Notes: a model not told the origin generated them from the letters alone. 64,000 nucleotides of DNA from Gemmatimonadales bacterium UBA2989 (GCA_002346625.1 DEAF01000025.1:25247-89246), one strand, 5' to 3'. Shown: positions 9,202 to 18,209, numbered from the stretch's first letter. A program made the numbers and translations.

Positions 9202-11880
9202 ATGCAACGATTGGTAACGATTCTGCTGATAACCCTGATGGGTAATCTGCCCAGTGCTAGGCATTTGCCTGCACAGGTTGGTCCCGAGGGTAGTAGTGTG
9301 ATTGAAATTGGGCTAGCTCTTCGGGGGCTTGATGGAATCAAGCGGGTGCTCATGATCGGAGCTCACCCCGATGACGAAGACACAGGCCTGCTCGCATCTC
9401 TAGCGCGGGGCTTGGGAGCAGAAACTGCATACCTCTCTTTAACCAGAGGAGATGGCGGTCAAAATCTTATCGGACCCGAACTTGGCGAAGCCTTGGGGAT
9501 CATCCGTACTGGAGAACTTGAGGCAGCGCGAAGGCTAGATGGGGGACAGCAATTTTTCACACGGGCTTACGATTATGGTTTTTCTAAGACCGCCCAAGAA
9601 GCTTTTTCTCATTGGCCCCGCGAACAAGTCTTGAGGGATATTGTTTCGGTAATCCGGACCTTCCGCCCACAGGTCATCGTTTCGGTCTGGTCTGGAACAA
9701 CCCGTGACGGGCATGGACAACATCAAGCAAGTGGCATATTGGCTCGAGAGGCTTTCGATGTAGCAGCAGATCCGGAAAGATTTAACGATTTGCCAAGAGA
9801 AGCAGGGCTGCCCTGGAGGGCTGATAAATTCTATCAGTCTGTACGTCGCAACCCAGAACCTCCATCGGTCACTGTTCCTATTGGGAAATTTGATCCTCTA
9901 CTTGGTCGATCTTACTTGCAACTGGCCATGGAAAGCCGAAGCCAGCATAGGTCACAAGCCATGGGATCCTATCAGCCCTTGGGCCCAAGGGTTTCAGGTC
10001 TTCGTCTTGTTAAGAGCCATGTACATGAACCCACTGATGACAACGGCATGTTTGCAGGAATTGATACGACGCTCATAGGGCTTACGGCCGGGCTTCCAAA
10101 AAAAACATCCATTCCTATCCAAAAACATTTGACGGATTATAGGGCTGCCGTTCACAAAGCAACTGAATCCTTAGATGCTCTTCGGCCTGAACGTGTGGCT
10201 GAGCCACTAGCACTAGCTTACCGTAACCTCCAAAACATATTTGAGCTTACCCAAGATCTGACTGATGTTGAATTAGCTATCTCCAAACCATTAGTTAGGC
10301 GTATTTCTCAGGTTCGCCAAGCCCTGCTAAGGTCCGCATCCATAACAATAGATGTCCGAGTTAGTGATGGCCTGGTAACTGCTGGCCAGGAAGTGGACCT
10401 AGACATATCGATATGGAACGGCGGGAAATTTCACATAGACCAAGCACTTATTCGGGCTGCAGGCTTAGAGGAAGGTGTAACTGGATCTGTAAGGTTTTTG
10501 AATGACAAGGGACAAACCCTCAGCCCCCAGAAATTAGGTCCAGAAGAAATGGCTGATTGGAGGTATCGGGTCCACTTTGGAGACAAAGTTCCTATATCTA
10601 GCCTCTATTACCTAGAGCACCCAAGAAATCTAGATATGTATCGATGGACAGATGCAGATGGTTCTGAAGGCCTTCCTAGAAATAAAAGAAGGCTTCTTGG
10701 TGCAGCCGGAGAATTTAATATCCACATTCCTCAGATTAATGAGCCATTGCACATAGTGTGGGAAAAGAATGCTCAGTTTGTTGGATTGGATAAAGCCAGT
10801 GGTGAATTCAAGGCTCCCGTCCTGGCAACTCCATCCCTTTCTGTGGCCATCGAGCCAGGAGGAATGGTATGGCCTCAGGGTTCTCATGAAGAACGTGAAG
10901 TTACAGTTATTGTCCGCAACGACTCGCATATCAAAACATCTGGAACTTTAAGTCTTCTGGCTCCAAGTGGTTGGGTGATAACACCAGCTGAGATTCCTTT
11001 TACAATGGGAATCGAGGGTTCCACTAGAGGTTTTATTTTCACAGTAAAACCAGATACAGAGGTGGACCCTGGAAACCATATTTTCCGAGCAATAGCTACT
11101 CGCGATGACGGTGTTTCTTTTGGCAAACAAATAGATATTATCAACTATCCTCATATAGAGCGTACACTCTATGTGAAAGTTGCTGAAATGAGGGCTTCCG
11201 TTTTCCCAGTTGCAATAGAACCGAAAATTAAGGTTGGTTACCTGACGGGTTCGGGTGACGATGGACTGATTGCTCTACGTCAAATAGGTGCCGATGCAGA
11301 AGAGGTGTCACCTGAAAAAGTTCTTAATGGAGATTTCTCTTCTTATGATGTATTGGTATTGGGGATTAGAGCATATGAAACCCGTCCTGACATAGTCGCA
11401 TCAAACGAACAGATTTTACAATTTGCCCGTAGTGGGGGCACAGTAATAGTACAGTACAATAAATTTGAATATCCTAGAGGTGAATTCTCCCCGTATAAGG
11501 TGAGCATGGGGAATAGGCCTGCCCCACGTGTCACGGATGAAAATTCACCCTTTGCTTTATTGGATCCAGGATCACCGGTATTCAATATTCCCAATAGAAT
11601 TACGGATAAAGATTTTGAGGGCTGGGTACAGGAAAGAGGGCTCTATTTTCTCAGCAATTGGCACAAAAATTTCACCCCGCTTCTTGAGTTTGTTGACCCG
11701 GGAGAAGAGCCGGCCCATGGATCCCTTCTGGTCGCACCAGTTGGAGAGGGGGTCTATGCCTACATAGCCCTATCTTTGTTCCGGCAATTTCCCGCCGGTG
11801 TTCCAGGAGCATACAGGCTTTTTGCGAATCTTGTATCGCTAACAGCAAATGAATGGAATGCACACCATAGATCGCAGTAA
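9202..11880 (+). CDS. exported PIG-L (LmbE-like) family deacetylase, multidomain
   Basis: Zinc-dependent N-acetyl-sugar deacetylase family protein of about 892 residues. I take the ATG at 9202; a TTG five codons upstream (9187) is an alternative. The N-terminus through HLPAQ is a signal peptide. The catalytic domain shows AHPDDE (His55, Asp57, Asp58) and the second zinc motif HGQHQ (His171, His174). About 650 residues follow: a region with alpha-helices (330-400), beta-sandwich segments resembling NEW1/Ig-like domains, and a C-terminal part with DVLVLGIRAYETRPD and SGGTVIVQYNKFEYP that looks like a ThuA/glutamine-amidotransferase-like fold. The substrate is unknown. It is directly followed by the 51-residue membrane protein and a symporter, suggesting degradation plus uptake of a sugar-like compound. 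Confidence 0.9.
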   Translation: MQRLVTILLITLMGNLPSARHLPAQVGPEGSSVIEIGLALRGLDGIKRVLMIGAHPDDEDTGLLASLARGLGAETAYLSLTRGDGGQNLIGPELGEALGIIRTGELEAARRLDGGQQFFTRAYDYGFSKTAQEAFSHWPREQVLRDIVSVIRTFRPQVIVSVWSGTTRDGHGQHQASGILAREAFDVAADPERFNDLPREAGLPWRADKFYQSVRRNPEPPSVTVPIGKFDPLLGRSYLQLAMESRSQHRSQAMGSYQPLGPRVSGLRLVKSHVHEPTDDNGMFAGIDTTLIGLTAGLPKKTSIPIQKHLTDYRAAVHKATESLDALRPERVAEPLALAYRNLQNIFELTQDLTDVELAISKPLVRRISQVRQALLRSASITIDVRVSDGLVTAGQEVDLDISIWNGGKFHIDQALIRAAGLEEGVTGSVRFLNDKGQTLSPQKLGPEEMADWRYRVHFGDKVPISSLYYLEHPRNLDMYRWTDADGSEGLPRNKRRLLGAAGEFNIHIPQINEPLHIVWEKNAQFVGLDKASGEFKAPVLATPSLSVAIEPGGMVWPQGSHEEREVTVIVRNDSHIKTSGTLSLLAPSGWVITPAEIPFTMGIEGSTRGFIFTVKPDTEVDPGNHIFRAIATRDDGVSFGKQIDIINYPHIERTLYVKVAEMRASVFPVAIEPKIKVGYLTGSGDDGLIALRQIGADAEEVSPEKVLNGDFSSYDVLVLGIRAYETRPDIVASNEQILQFARSGGTVIVQYNKFEYPRGEFSPYKVSMGNRPAPRVTDENSPFALLDPGSPVFNIPNRITDKDFEGWVQERGLYFLSNWHKNFTPLLEFVDPGEEPAHGSLLVAPVGEGVYAYIALSLFRQFPAGVPGAYRLFANLVSLTANEWNAHHRSQ

Positions 11881-11884
11881 AAAC

Positions 11885-12040
11885 ATGACAGAAATCAATA
11901 AGCAGTCGCAAGGTGGAATTGAGGAGATAGATTCGTCTTCCAGCTTTCAGGGGCTGTACTGGGGGATTCTTATCTATTCCATCTCTCTCATCATCATACT
12001 ACACGTCTTAACTGTGACCTTTAACTTCAAGATGCCGTGA
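11885..12040 (+). CDS. 51-residue single-span membrane protein coupled to the symporter
   Basis: Small protein with a charged, polar N-terminal half (MTEINKQSQGGIEEIDSSSS) and one hydrophobic helix, YWGILIYSISLIIILHVLTV, ending TFNFKMP. I start at the ATG at 11885, just after the PIG-L stop; an upstream ATG at 11849 would overlap that gene. Its TGA stop overlaps the GTG start of the sodium:solute symporter in the sequence GTGA (12037-12040), the arrangement of translational coupling. I do not recognise a family. Small companions of SSS transporters are known (for example DUF485 and DUF4212 types), but those usually have two spans, so homology to them is not claimed. Confidence 0.7.
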   Translation: MTEINKQSQGGIEEIDSSSSFQGLYWGILIYSISLIIILHVLTVTFNFKMP

Positions 12041-13749
12041 CAATACTCGATTGGATGACCTTTGTCGTTTATTTTTTCGGTGTTACGGGGTTCGCTCTCT
12101 ATCATAGCCGTAAGAACGTAGGTATTGAGGGGTTTTTCCTAGGTAACAGGCGCATGCAATGGGGGGCTATTGGTCTCTCAGTAATGGCTACGCAAGCAAG
12201 CGCCATTACTTTCATTGGGACTACAGGCCAGGCTTTCGATGACGGGATGGAGTTCGTCCAATTTTATCTGGCTCAACCCTTAGCCATGATAATCTTGTGC
12301 ATATTCTTTGTCCCATTCTTTTATCGCTCCAAGGTTTTCACAGCTTACGAACTCTTAGAGAATCGTTTCGACGCTAAAACACGCTCTCTTACGAGCTTCC
12401 TGTTTCTCCTTTCACGTGGACTTGCGGCGGGAATCGTACTCTATGCTCCTGCCATTGTTCTATCAGTTATCATGGGATGGGACGAGAAGGTTACCATTCT
12501 CATAATGGGATTGGTGACGATCGCCTATACAACGATCGGAGGGATCACGGCTGTAATCTGGACTGATGTCATCCAAATGTTGTTAATGTTTGTGGGCATT
12601 GCAGCCGCTCTGGTCATCTTGTTCGGAACCCTACCTTCCGATGTTAGCGTGGCAGACGTTGTGTACATAGGCGGGACTCAGGGAATGTGGTCAAGCATAG
12701 ACTGGTCCTGGGATCCTACAAACACTTACACGATCTGGTCTGGGATGATTGGAGGTCTTTTCCTGGGACTATCCTACTTTGGGTGCGACCAAAGCCAAGT
12801 TCAGCGTTATCTAACAGCTAAATCTCTTAGGGATAGCAAGCTATCGCTCATTTTCACTGCATTTCTCAAAGTACCCATGCAGTTCGCAATCCTATCGATT
12901 GGTGTACTACTCTTTGTTTTCTACCATTTTGAGCGCCCGCCTTTGCTTTTCAATGCCGCCGAGATAGCGGTGGTGCATGAGAGTAAGGATGGAAAAGAGT
13001 TCAGATATCTAGAACAAGAACATGAGCACGTTCATTCTTTGCGCAAACAGGCAACCCTCGGTCTCCTTGAAGCCCGGCGTGCGGGAGATGACGGCCTGGT
13101 CGAATTTCAACAACAAATCGACAATTACGATGGACAGATTGCAGAACTCCGTCAACAAGCAAGAAACATAGTCTCTGGAGTACGTGGATCCTCCTCTAAC
13201 GATGTGAACTATGTATTCCCATCCTACCTTATCGAATATGTTCCAGCTGGAATTCTAGGTCTCATGATTGCAGTGATTTTCGCTGCGGCAATGTCGTCAC
13301 TCGATTCAACATTGACCGCACTATCCAGTGCCACTGTAATCGATTTCTACAAGAGATATATTTACCTGCAAGCATCGGAAAAGCACTATCTAATGGTCTC
13401 TCGTATATCAACTTTATTTTGGGGGCTATTCGCTTGTGGTTTCGCTCTTTACGCAGGGCAGCTGGGATCTCTTATCGAAGCAGTTAATCAGGTAGGCTCT
13501 TTCTTCTACGGATCTATTTTGGGCGTTTTCATTTTAGCGTTTCTAGTAAAAAAATCTGATGGAGACGGAGCATTCTGGGGATTATTGGGGGGCATGCTGG
13601 CAGTATTTGTTGTGTCTGTCACGACAAATATTTCTTGGCTTTATTATAACGTGGTGGGCGCCCTAACAGTCGTCGCTATTGGCATGCTAATGGCCCTAGC
13701 CAAATCTCGGTTTACTAATAACCCTGGGCCCGCACCTTCTCGAGGCTAG
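12037..13749 (+). CDS. sodium:solute symporter (SSS/SGLT family)
   Basis: Sodium-coupled permease of 570 residues with a LeuT-like core and about 13 spans. Family features are the N-terminal GNRRMQWGAIGLSVMATQASA, the substrate/sodium-site helices around YTTIGGITAVIWTDVIQ, and the late-helix motif AAAMSSLDSTLTALS, which carries the conserved sodium-site serines. Unusual is a hydrophilic insert of about 75 residues (roughly 310-390) rich in E, H, Q and R, including EQEHEHVHSLRKQ and QQIDNYDGQIAELRQQ, that looks helical or coiled-coil. It starts at GTG within the stop of the 51-residue gene. The substrate is unknown; many marine members carry sugars. Confidence 0.92.
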   Translation: MTILDWMTFVVYFFGVTGFALYHSRKNVGIEGFFLGNRRMQWGAIGLSVMATQASAITFIGTTGQAFDDGMEFVQFYLAQPLAMIILCIFFVPFFYRSKVFTAYELLENRFDAKTRSLTSFLFLLSRGLAAGIVLYAPAIVLSVIMGWDEKVTILIMGLVTIAYTTIGGITAVIWTDVIQMLLMFVGIAAALVILFGTLPSDVSVADVVYIGGTQGMWSSIDWSWDPTNTYTIWSGMIGGLFLGLSYFGCDQSQVQRYLTAKSLRDSKLSLIFTAFLKVPMQFAILSIGVLLFVFYHFERPPLLFNAAEIAVVHESKDGKEFRYLEQEHEHVHSLRKQATLGLLEARRAGDDGLVEFQQQIDNYDGQIAELRQQARNIVSGVRGSSSNDVNYVFPSYLIEYVPAGILGLMIAVIFAAAMSSLDSTLTALSSATVIDFYKRYIYLQASEKHYLMVSRISTLFWGLFACGFALYAGQLGSLIEAVNQVGSFFYGSILGVFILAFLVKKSDGDGAFWGLLGGMLAVFVVSVTTNISWLYYNVVGALTVVAIGMLMALAKSRFTNNPGPAPSRG

Positions 13750-13787
13750 CTTTTTCAGAATTGTGATATTCGACGGATAACCAACCC

Positions 13788-14951
13788 TTAGTCAGAAAAC
13801 GCTATCAGAGCAAGAAATATTTCCTCTCTGACTCTTGGGTCTTTTTCAAATAAAATTCTAGGTAAAAGCAGTATTTTGGCTCTGTTAGATTGGATTTGTC
13901 CCAGGGCCCAAGCAGCGTGCCCCCGTACAAGTGGTTCGTGATCCTTAAGAGCCAAACCCAGAACTGGTAGTGCATCCCCTATACCCCAGTTTCCTAATGA
14001 GATGCAAACATTACGGAGAAGCCCCACTCGTTTCGCTCTTTTTACTGGCGACCCCCTATATAGCTCCCGAAAACCTTCTTCGTCGATTTTTAAAAGTTGT
14101 TCTGCAAGTTCAATTAGAGCTGGCCCATCTAATTTTGCGTTGGCTTGGTAGGCAGAAGCCGTTCCAATCTGTGCGGCCTTTTCATTCCAGGGACACACTT
14201 CCTGACATATATCACACCCATACACACGGTTTCCCATAAACGGGCGAAGTTCGACAGGTATGTAGCCACGATGTTCTATTGTTAAGTAAGAAATGCAACG
14301 TTGGGCATCCATCACCGGTGCTCCAGACTGGTCACGACCTAGGAGTGCTCCTGTGGGACAAGCATCCAGACAGTTTCGGCATGTGCCACAGTGTTCACTA
14401 TCAAAAGGGTCATCGTGGTCAAGTTCTAGGTCGAGAAGCAAGATCCCCAAAAAGAAGTACGACCCTCTCTTGGAATTAATTAACATGGTGTTTTTACCAA
14501 ACCAACCTAACCCTGCACGCACCCCAAGTTCTCTTTCAAGTATAGGCCCCGTATCTACATACGCACGACAAGCAATCGGATCTTCGACCTGGCTTTCAAT
14601 CCATTTGTGGAGCTTGATCAATCTTTTCTTGATAACACTATGGTAGTCGGGCCCCCGAGCGTATCGGGCCACCACCGCCCTATGCTGATTATCTGGTATA
14701 CCGGCGGGGTCTTCTTGATAGTAATCGTGGCCCACCACTATAGCTGCCTTGAGTGATGGCAATGTCTTCTTGAGATCAGCTCGGCGGGCCAAGGTGTCCC
14801 TTCGAGAAAGATAGCCCATATCACCATGAGAGCCGCTCTCGATCCAAGCCCGATACATGTCCATATGCTGACTGTCTTCTACCGAAGCTATGCCCACTAA
14901 TTCAAACCCTAGCTTGTTTGCTTGCTTCTTAATGTCATCAGTTAGGGTCAC
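13788..14951 (-). CDS. queG: epoxyqueuosine reductase QueG
   Basis: Cobalamin- and iron-sulfur-dependent enzyme that reduces epoxyqueuosine to queuosine in tRNA, the final step of queuosine synthesis. The 387 residues include the N-terminal DUF1730-type domain and two 4Fe-4S motifs: CGTCRNCLDACPTGAL and CDICQEVCPWN, with CISYLTIEHRG between them. The C-terminal 80 residues form HEAT-like repeats (HAAWALGQI) that bind tRNA. The start is GTG. queE lies 3.3 kb away on the other strand. The remaining preQ0/preQ1 genes and tgt are not in this window. Confidence 0.96.
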   Translation of the reverse strand: MTLTDDIKKQANKLGFELVGIASVEDSQHMDMYRAWIESGSHGDMGYLSRRDTLARRADLKKTLPSLKAAIVVGHDYYQEDPAGIPDNQHRAVVARYARGPDYHSVIKKRLIKLHKWIESQVEDPIACRAYVDTGPILERELGVRAGLGWFGKNTMLINSKRGSYFFLGILLLDLELDHDDPFDSEHCGTCRNCLDACPTGALLGRDQSGAPVMDAQRCISYLTIEHRGYIPVELRPFMGNRVYGCDICQEVCPWNEKAAQIGTASAYQANAKLDGPALIELAEQLLKIDEEGFRELYRGSPVKRAKRVGLLRNVCISLGNWGIGDALPVLGLALKDHEPLVRGHAAWALGQIQSNRAKILLLPRILFEKDPRVREEIFLALIAFSD

Positions 14952-15047
14952 GGGGTATGCTTTCAGGCTTGGGTATTATTGTTAAAAAATTATGTGTTCT
15001 GAACTTTTGAGACTTGCAATCGATACAACCTTAACAAAGATATTATT

Positions 15048-15067
15048 TTGATAATATTTATTATCAA
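15048..15067. promoter_or_regulatory. candidate operator: 20-bp palindrome
   Basis: Perfect nine-base inverted repeat, TTGATAATA (15048-15056) and TATTATCAA (15059-15067), with a two-base spacer. It sits in the AT-rich gap between the divergent queG and class-V PLP enzyme genes, about 60 bases before the latter. ATATTAT at 15040-15046 also pairs with part of the left arm. The dimensions suit a dimeric regulator; no regulator gene is adjacent. Confidence 0.5.
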
Positions 15068-15126
15068 CAATGCTCCCCTTCGTTGTTTGGCTTTTACAGA
15101 AAGGCTAGCTGATTTCTGACATTAAT

Positions 15127-16254
15127 ATGGACGTAACTAGAGTACGATCTGAGTTCCCAATACTCCAGAGAAAAATTTATTTAAACTCATGCTCATTGGG
15201 ACCCCTTTCCTTACGTGCCACGTCATACTTGGATTCGTTTCAGGAATTGTGGCACGATCTTGGAGCTTCAGCTTGGTATGGACCCTGGCTAGAAACGTTG
15301 GAAGTTCTCCGGATACGTGTTGCGGAATTCTTAGGTGCTGCACCGGAGCAACTCGCACTTCTGCCCTCAACGTCTGTAGCTTTATCCGTCATAGCCGAGA
15401 GTATCGATTACAGCAAGCGAAACCGTGTAGTCTGCACAGAACTTGACTTCCCTACCTTGGCCTATCAGTGGGCGGTTAAGCCTGATGTGGAGTTGGTGAT
15501 ACTGCCTAGCCATGATGGGGTTAAGGTCGACCTGGAACAGTTTGCCGCAGCCGTTGATGACAGAACGGCATTTTTGGCCACAAGCCATGTATTTTACACC
15601 ACCGGGCACATTCAGGATCTAGATTGTTTAGGTGAAATAGCACGCCAGTCTGGGGCATTGCTTTTCGTTGATGGCTACCAGGGTCCTGGGCAGATCCCCG
15701 TGGATTTAGGAGCAAGCAAGGCTGATTTTTACACTACAGGACCCCTAAAATGGCTCTGCGGTGGACCTGGATTATCTTACCTCTATGTCCAGGAAAAGCT
15801 TGTCAAAAAACTTCAACCTCGGATAGCCAGTTGGTTCGGAGCAGAAGATCAATTCGACTTTGACCTGGCAAACTTTGAGCCGCATCGTGATGCTCGCCGT
15901 TTTGAGCTTGGAACTCCCTCATTGCCTACTATCCATACAGCTCTGGGGGGCCAAGAGATTATCGATGAACTGGGTATAGAGGCAATTTGGTCCCGAAACC
16001 GCATTCTGACTCAACATCTTGTGGAAAAAGCAGAAGAATCCGGCTTCCAGATGACAATTTCTCCTGAGCCAGCTGACCGCTCCGCAATTGTTATGATCCA
16101 GCATGAAAATTCTATGGAGGCCGTAAGCTACCTTGCCAAAAAGGGCATCATAGTGGATTGCCGTCACGGGCATGTCCGAGTGAGCCCTCACTTCTACAAC
16201 ACAGTTTCTGAAATCGATCAGTGCATCGATACTCTAATTGAATTCGCCGAGTAA
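15127..16254 (+). CDS. aminotransferase class V-fold PLP enzyme
   Basis: Fold type I PLP enzyme of 375 residues, of the broad group that includes cysteine desulfurases, kynureninase and isopenicillin-N epimerase-like proteins. The N-terminus FPILQRKIYLNSCSLGPLS is typical of the family. SHVFYTTGHIQD and LLFVDGYQGPGQIPVD hold the cofactor aspartate and neighbours, and the Schiff-base lysine is about residue 208 in TGPLKWLCGGPG. FEPHRDARRFELGTPSLP completes the substrate-site pattern. A reactive-cysteine loop of NifS/SufS type is not evident, so a desulfurase role is doubtful; kynureninase-like chemistry is possible but unproven. No metabolic partner lies beside it. Confidence 0.85.
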   Translation: MDVTRVRSEFPILQRKIYLNSCSLGPLSLRATSYLDSFQELWHDLGASAWYGPWLETLEVLRIRVAEFLGAAPEQLALLPSTSVALSVIAESIDYSKRNRVVCTELDFPTLAYQWAVKPDVELVILPSHDGVKVDLEQFAAAVDDRTAFLATSHVFYTTGHIQDLDCLGEIARQSGALLFVDGYQGPGQIPVDLGASKADFYTTGPLKWLCGGPGLSYLYVQEKLVKKLQPRIASWFGAEDQFDFDLANFEPHRDARRFELGTPSLPTIHTALGGQEIIDELGIEAIWSRNRILTQHLVEKAEESGFQMTISPEPADRSAIVMIQHENSMEAVSYLAKKGIIVDCRHGHVRVSPHFYNTVSEIDQCIDTLIEFAE

Positions 16255-16272
16255 CAGCATTCTGTCAGTCAA

Positions 16273-16316
16273 TATTCACAAAATTAATTACTGATACTTT
16301 ATCATATTTGTGAATA
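16273..16316. repeat. 10-bp inverted repeat between convergent genes
   Basis: TATTCACAAA (16273-16282) and TTTGTGAATA (16307-16316) are perfect inverse copies separated by 24 AT-rich bases. The position between two convergent genes suggests a bidirectional transcription-stop structure, but there is no T-run, so the role is uncertain. Confidence 0.35.
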
Positions 16317-16331
16317 ACGTTTGGGTAGATT

Positions 16332-16691
16332 TCAGCTTTGTTCTAATTTAAGATCCCACCTTTGGCTATCTCTTTCGTGATACTTAGCCATGACTAATTC
16401 AAATGCTTCCTCTATATCTATGCCCTGTTCGTTGGCCATACATAAGAGTACAAAAAGCACATCACCCAATTCCTCGGCCATATTCTGTTCATCTTCTTCA
16501 GGTTTTTTGGGCTTGGTTCCGAAGCGGTCATTAACTAGGCGAGCAAGCTCTCCTACTTCTTCAATGAGTCGTGCAAGGTTGGCCAAGGGAGGCCAGTAGC
16601 CTTCTTCAAATTGAGAGATCCACTCATCAACTCGACTTTGGCTTTCTTTCAAGGACAGCCCTGTTTTAGTGGTAGGATTTGGCTTCTTCAC
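16332..16691 (-). CDS. MazG-family nucleotide pyrophosphohydrolase
   Basis: Single-domain all-alpha NTP pyrophosphohydrolase, 119 residues. The metal-binding acidic motifs are evident: LIEEVGELARLVND supplies the ExxE pair and MAEELGDVLFVLLCMA supplies the ExxD pair. This family hydrolyses non-canonical or surplus nucleoside triphosphates to monophosphates. It starts at GTG, and that codon overlaps the stop of the upstream dehydrogenase gene by four bases (GTGA), so the two are co-translated. The one-domain form and size match the MazG-like house-cleaning proteins rather than the two-domain E. coli MazG. Confidence 0.9.
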   Translation of the reverse strand: MKKPNPTTKTGLSLKESQSRVDEWISQFEEGYWPPLANLARLIEEVGELARLVNDRFGTKPKKPEEDEQNMAEELGDVLFVLLCMANEQGIDIEEAFELVMAKYHERDSQRWDLKLEQS

Positions 16692-17713
16692 GGCACTAAA
16701 ACCAATTTTCCAAAAACCTCACCAGATTCTAGAAGTTCGTGAGCCCTCTGGGCTTCCGATAAAGGCATCACAGAATGTATCACAGGCTTCAACCTTCCCT
16801 CAAAGACTAGATTCATTACACGGCGAAAGGCTTCTGGGGGGCCCATCGTGCTCCCCAAAATAGAAAGCTGTTTCCAGAAGATTAGGCGCACATCACTTTC
16901 CACTTTAGGGCCAGCTGTAGCACCATATGTCACTAATCGGCCCCCAACTCTCAAAGAACGCAAACACGAATTCCACATGGCTTCACCAACTGAATCTACA
17001 ATAAGATCGACGCCTGTCTTTTCTGTGTCTCGCCAAACTTCCTTGGAGAAATCTTGTTCATGGCGATCGTACACAAAGTCTGCACCTAATTCCTTTACTC
17101 TTTTGCTGTTGTCGCTACCGCTAGTAACAGCATAGACGCTGGCACCCATAAGTTTGGCAATTTGAATGGCGGCTGTAGCCACTCCACCCGATCCACCTGT
17201 TACCAGGACTGCCTCACCGGGTTGCAGTTGACCTCTCTCCAATAAAGCATGCCAGGCTGTCACAAAAACTAGTCCAGCAGCAGCAGCCAATTCAAAAGGA
17301 AATTCATCGGGTATCTCCAATAAATTGTCTGCTGGAATTAAACAGAATTCTGCAAAACTGCCTTTTATATGTTCCCCTAAAACATTATAAGAAGGATCTT
17401 TTATTGAAGGACCACGCCCCAAATCACTGTACCAGCCGTAGTTGATCGATGGATCTGCAACTACCCTGGTTCCCAATGACACTCCTTTGACTCCAGGTCC
17501 AATTGCATCCACAATCCCAGCTACATCTGATCCGCCAATGTGGGGAAGGGGGATTTCAAACGGGAGACCCCTCCGCACCCAAATATCAAGATGATTCAGG
17601 GATGCCGCCCTAACTGCTATCCGGACCTGGCCTTGGCCAGGTTCTGGTTTGTCAGTCTCAGAAAAATTAATTACTTCCGGACCCCCATGCTCTGAGAAAA
17701 GGGCGGCTCTCAT
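16688..17713 (-). CDS. zinc-binding dehydrogenase / quinone oxidoreductase-like (MDR)
   Basis: Medium-chain dehydrogenase/reductase, 341 residues. The N-terminal GroES-like domain includes ASLNHLDIWVRRG and IGGSDVAGIVDAIGPGV. The NADPH-binding Rossmann domain starts near residue 160 with VLVTGGSGGVATAAIQIA. The structural-zinc cysteine cluster of alcohol dehydrogenases is absent, pointing to the quinone-oxidoreductase branch, which acts on enones or quinones. TAAGGAGG lies upstream of the ATG with a rather long spacing of about 12 bases. It shares a four-base overlap with MazG and diverges from the 126-residue unknown gene. Confidence 0.9.
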   Translation of the reverse strand: MRAALFSEHGGPEVINFSETDKPEPGQGQVRIAVRAASLNHLDIWVRRGLPFEIPLPHIGGSDVAGIVDAIGPGVKGVSLGTRVVADPSINYGWYSDLGRGPSIKDPSYNVLGEHIKGSFAEFCLIPADNLLEIPDEFPFELAAAAGLVFVTAWHALLERGQLQPGEAVLVTGGSGGVATAAIQIAKLMGASVYAVTSGSDNSKRVKELGADFVYDRHEQDFSKEVWRDTEKTGVDLIVDSVGEAMWNSCLRSLRVGGRLVTYGATAGPKVESDVRLIFWKQLSILGSTMGPPEAFRRVMNLVFEGRLKPVIHSVMPLSEAQRAHELLESGEVFGKLVLVP

Positions 17714-17818
17714 ATTGCTAATAAACCTCCTTAATAATCTTCCTTAGGGTTTCGATTCTAACATCCTTGCTTAACTTTTAGAAACCTTGGATATCATTTA
17801 CACACAAAGTATAAGGAT

Positions 17819-18199
17819 ATGGGAGAATCACCTACTACAGAAACAAAAGATAAAATTACCGGTGCTAGCTCTTCTGAAACTGACGCACCTGATGCCACTT
17901 TAGGTGGTTATCTGAATGTGCATGATAGGCCTCCTGCTTTTCAGGGCATAGACGGTCAACCATATACCGTTTCTATAGAAGTTGAGTCGGTGGGGGATCT
18001 TATCACTCCCTATGCTGTTTACCTATTATTCCCTCGTTGGGCAGAAAACGGCCTGGGAATTGTCGGTCATGTGGAAACAGAAATTTTATGGAATGACAAG
18101 GGCCGTGATGAAGCACTTAATAGAGCTGAAAAACTTCCCTTGGGGGAAGTAAAGCAACTCTTAGATAAAGCGATTCTCCGTAAAAACCAAACCTCTTAA
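17819..18199 (+). CDS. hypothetical protein upstream of queE
   Basis: A 126-residue soluble protein that I do not recognise. The first 30 residues are polar and probably disordered (TTETKDKITGASSSETDAP). The remainder looks like a compact domain with alternating hydrophobics: YLNVHDRPPAFQGIDG, then PYTVSIEVESVGD, YAVYLLFPRWAENGLGIVGHVE and a C-terminal helix LPLGEVKQLLDKAI. AAGGAT immediately precedes the ATG, closer than usual. It ends ten bases before queE and is probably in the same transcript. Coding character is supported by sensible composition and operon position; no function is assigned. Confidence 0.75.
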   Translation: MGESPTTETKDKITGASSSETDAPDATLGGYLNVHDRPPAFQGIDGQPYTVSIEVESVGDLITPYAVYLLFPRWAENGLGIVGHVETEILWNDKGRDEALNRAEKLPLGEVKQLLDKAILRKNQTS

Positions 18200-18209
18200 T
18201 TTATAGCAG

